Of a stretch of 20,251 nucleotides of DNA, positions 17,952 to 20,251 are shown piece after piece; within the stretch, counting starts at the first letter, position 1, and each line of letters starts with the position of its first letter. Location of the stretch: assembly GCA_001642005.1 (NCBI GenBank), contig LWCA01000690.1, forward strand, positions 1 to 20,251, in the 5' to 3' direction. Source of the DNA: Intoshia linei. Its lineage: Eukaryota; Orthonectida; Rhopaluridae. A program made the position numbers and the translations under genes. The notes beneath the pieces were generated by a model that saw only the letters and a list, made by a program, of their open reading frames with translations, did not search any database and was not told the DNA's origin.

Positions 17952-19563
17952 GTTGATGTGAAATATTTTTTAATTTTATTTTCTATGACCATTCTTGATT
18001 CATAAATCTAAATAAGGCATAAAATGAAAAATTTACTTTTACAACGCGAAAATTTGAAATTTCAAAAGTATAAACCTTAAATTAGTTGATCGATTGACAA
18101 GTAAATTGATTAAAATTTGCAATTATTTTAGTTGATTAAAATCAGTCGCGCTGGAGTGAAATAATTATAAATAAAACATAATAATTGATCTAGATTGCAA
18201 CATGTGATTGATATTGAGATATGGAATCAAATTGAGATTTCGATAAGTTGTTATATGAAAATGAAAGAAACACAAAATATTTCTTGAATATTATCATTAG
18301 TTTTAAAATGAAAAGTTTCCGTTTAAAATTCAAAATTATTAGAAAGTTCAATATTATTCGAATTTCGAAATAAAAATATCCAATTAATTCTGGTATAGCT
18401 AGGATACGTACAAGATCAATAATTTTGTTTTAATTATCAGTAATTTACTTTTCTTTAAAAAAATTAGTAGGACATAATGGTGTATTAGTAATCAATAAAC
18501 AATTAATACACACTAAAATTACCCAATTTATAGTTTGAAACGGTATATAATTATAAATATATAACATTAAATTCATTTAAGCAGATGTACAATTAAATAA
18601 ATCAATTGCTCAAGTTAAGCAATTAATGTAATTTATTAGTATTATTAATGTGCAGCCATTTCTGTGTAATTGCTTCAGTATAAGGCAAGTGTGGTTTGAT
18701 ACAATTTGAAAATTGACCTTATTTGCAAGTTTTATTAAATCGACTCGCAATAATTTATACATGTTATTAAAAACAATTTTTTTTGTAATGTCTCAAATTT
18801 AACTTTGCACCATAATCATTGTAATAACCAATTTACCAAAATATATGCGTATTTCATTAAATCAATAATTTTATTGCTCATTTAATTAATAATAGCTACA
18901 ATGTATACATTTTTAATTATTTCTAGGTTAAATTAATTTGAATTACCTCTATTACTCGGACGATTAATTTCTATTCTTCAATATATTATTCAAACAGTTT
19001 TAAATGCTTACAAATAACGTATTGATATAGTCAGTTTTAAAATTCAAATTGACTGTTGCATATTTTGTAGACCAGCTTACCGCACTAAAACATCTGATCA
19101 CTTCCATCTTGCACAAACTGTTTGCCATTCAACTAGTGCAACTAATTACTATTCCAATATTCACCAATTTTACAGTCACATTTCCTCATATTTTGCTCAA
19201 CGTTATCTCAAATATTTCTAAAAATGTATAAATATCAATTATCAGATCCCAAGTTGTGTATAATCAATTGAATTAAAAATGTCTTTTTAGAATTATAAAT
19301 ACCAATATAAATTCATTACACATAATACATGTCCCTTAAGATTGCTTAATATAGATGTTACCTATTTAAATATTCTATGATACAATAAAATTAAAAACGC
19401 TTGACATGTAGCAACAAATATACATTCATTTACAAATTCAATTGTAATATTATAAAATTCTGTCACTGATATTAATTAATCGTTAAAGGTGGATATTCAT
19501 TTATAAATATAATAATAATATAAATAATTTTTTAATGAATAAAAAAAAAATTGAAATAGAAAT
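17952..19563. other. Intergenic region: slo 5' flank and ACSBG 3' flank
   Basis: This 1.6-kb stretch should hold the slo promoter and 5' leader and the ACSBG 3' UTR. No clear TATA box or initiator can be defended in such AT-rich DNA. 19049-19230 is visibly less AT-rich than its surroundings. On the minus strand it has a donor-like GCG|GTAAGC at 19080, so it could be an upstream non-coding exon of slo. A hairpin AATTGCT...AGCAATT lies near 18603. Confidence 0.45.
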
Positions 19564-19802
19564 TTATAACATACATTTATCTTTATAAATTTCATCAATT
19601 TCAGTCTTGAATTTTAATATAACTTGTTTTTTTTTAATTTTCATTGTTGGACCCATTTCACCTCCAGGAATAGAAAAATCTTTTTTTAAAATTTTCCATT
19701 TTTTTATTTTGTATACATTGTTTGTGGCTTTTGAATTTACTATTTCAAGCGCTTTTTCTATGGCTTGATGTACTTTTTCATCCTTCATTTCATAAATTTT
19801 GT
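19564..19802 (-). CDS. Long-chain acyl-CoA synthetase, bubblegum (ACSBG) family, last exon only
   Basis: The 3' terminal coding exon of an adenylate-forming enzyme that activates fatty acids to acyl-CoA. It starts after AAAATTCAG at 19803 in phase 1 and codes 78 residues to TAA at 19564. The signature is KIKKWKILKKDFSIPGGEMG followed by PTMKIKKKQVILKFK. This matches the C-terminal lid of ACSBG enzymes (KW.IL..DFSI.GGELGPTMKLKR), including the lysine of MK.KR thought to act in catalysis. The rest of the enzyme (AMP-binding core) lies beyond 20251. It is in tandem, same strand, upstream of slo. An ATTAAAA downstream of the stop near 19531 may serve for polyadenylation. Confidence 0.85.
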
Positions 19803-20251
19803 CTGAATTTTAAAATTACTAGAAAATCAAAAATTGCATCATTTACTTTATAACTAAAAACAACGTTAAACTTTTCCCTTTTGCATAAAGTAAACGATAA
19901 TTACATATCAAACTACATTTACCATTTTCGATCAGAGACGTCAGTAATTAGTAAACATTAAAATAGGGATTCCCATACTTTTTTCACGGCTGGCCCGTAA
20001 TAAATTATAAAATGTATCGCGGATCATCAAAATGTAATTATTAGGAAACATTAAAAACAATAATAAAAAAAGTTTTATAATTTAAACTAGTGATTCTCAA
20101 GAGGATCCACAGGAGAAATTACACATCTAGGGGCTCCACAAGAAAAATTTGGGATCCACACATAAATTTTGGGGTAACGAAAAAAATCCATCACTAAAGT
20201 ATTTTACAAAACTACGTGACAATTTTAAATCGATTAAAATGAACAATATCT
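19803..20251. other. ACSBG intron with hAT-like fragments
   Basis: It follows (upstream on the minus strand) the AAAATTCAG acceptor. Two hAT-like ends are visible: TAGGGATTCCCATACTTTTT at 19964 and CTAGTGATTCTCAAGAGGAT at 20088. No further ACSBG exon was found before 20251. Confidence 0.55.

Noticed and set aside
19900-19960. Possible additional ACSBG exon (GACGTCTCTGATCG... then GTAAATG)
   Set aside because: There is no AG acceptor upstream and the peptide does not match the enzyme family.

Overview
This window is AT-rich nuclear DNA from an invertebrate animal. The evidence is a spliced gene for a Slo1/BK-type calcium-activated potassium channel, rebuilt here from 17 exons with GT...AG introns, together with many decayed transposon-like repeats. 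The channel looks protostome-like to me (for example SIGSLIIYF in S1 and KTSSSIRL before S5), but the species cannot be named. Intron size is two-sized: six introns are only 35-52 nt, while others reach 4.3 kb.

Layout. All recognisable genes are on the minus strand, so they read from high to low coordinates. At the right end (19564-19802) is the last coding exon of an acyl-CoA synthetase of the bubblegum (ACSBG) family; the rest of that gene lies beyond 20251. Next come about 1.6 kb of intergenic sequence, then the BK channel gene from its ATG at 17951 to exon 17 at 381. The joined exons give 2535 nt, exactly 845 in-frame codons: S0, the Cys-rich S0-S1 loop, S1-S4 voltage sensor, TVGYGD pore, S6, RCK1, a CxxCH linker and the start of RCK2. 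The rest of RCK2, including the calcium bowl, lies before position 1.

Inside the 4.3-kb intron 10 sits a second, intronless gene on the same strand (6736-7620). It encodes a 294-residue protein with about seven membrane segments that I do not recognise. The same intron holds a 1.6-kb decayed transposon with arms of repeated GTGAATC-like units and a broken GERFHQ-family ORF. It also holds an 86-bp inverted copy of the end of BK exon 9 including its 5' splice site.

The remaining intron sequence is largely short non-autonomous elements. There are eight copies of one ~270-bp inverted-repeat family (ends CGAACCTACC...GGTAGGTTCG), several hAT-like termini, an 876-bp element with TTAGGGTGGT ends and a ~250-bp direct repeat near the left edge. 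I see no tRNA, rRNA, CRISPR array or prokaryotic operon structure.
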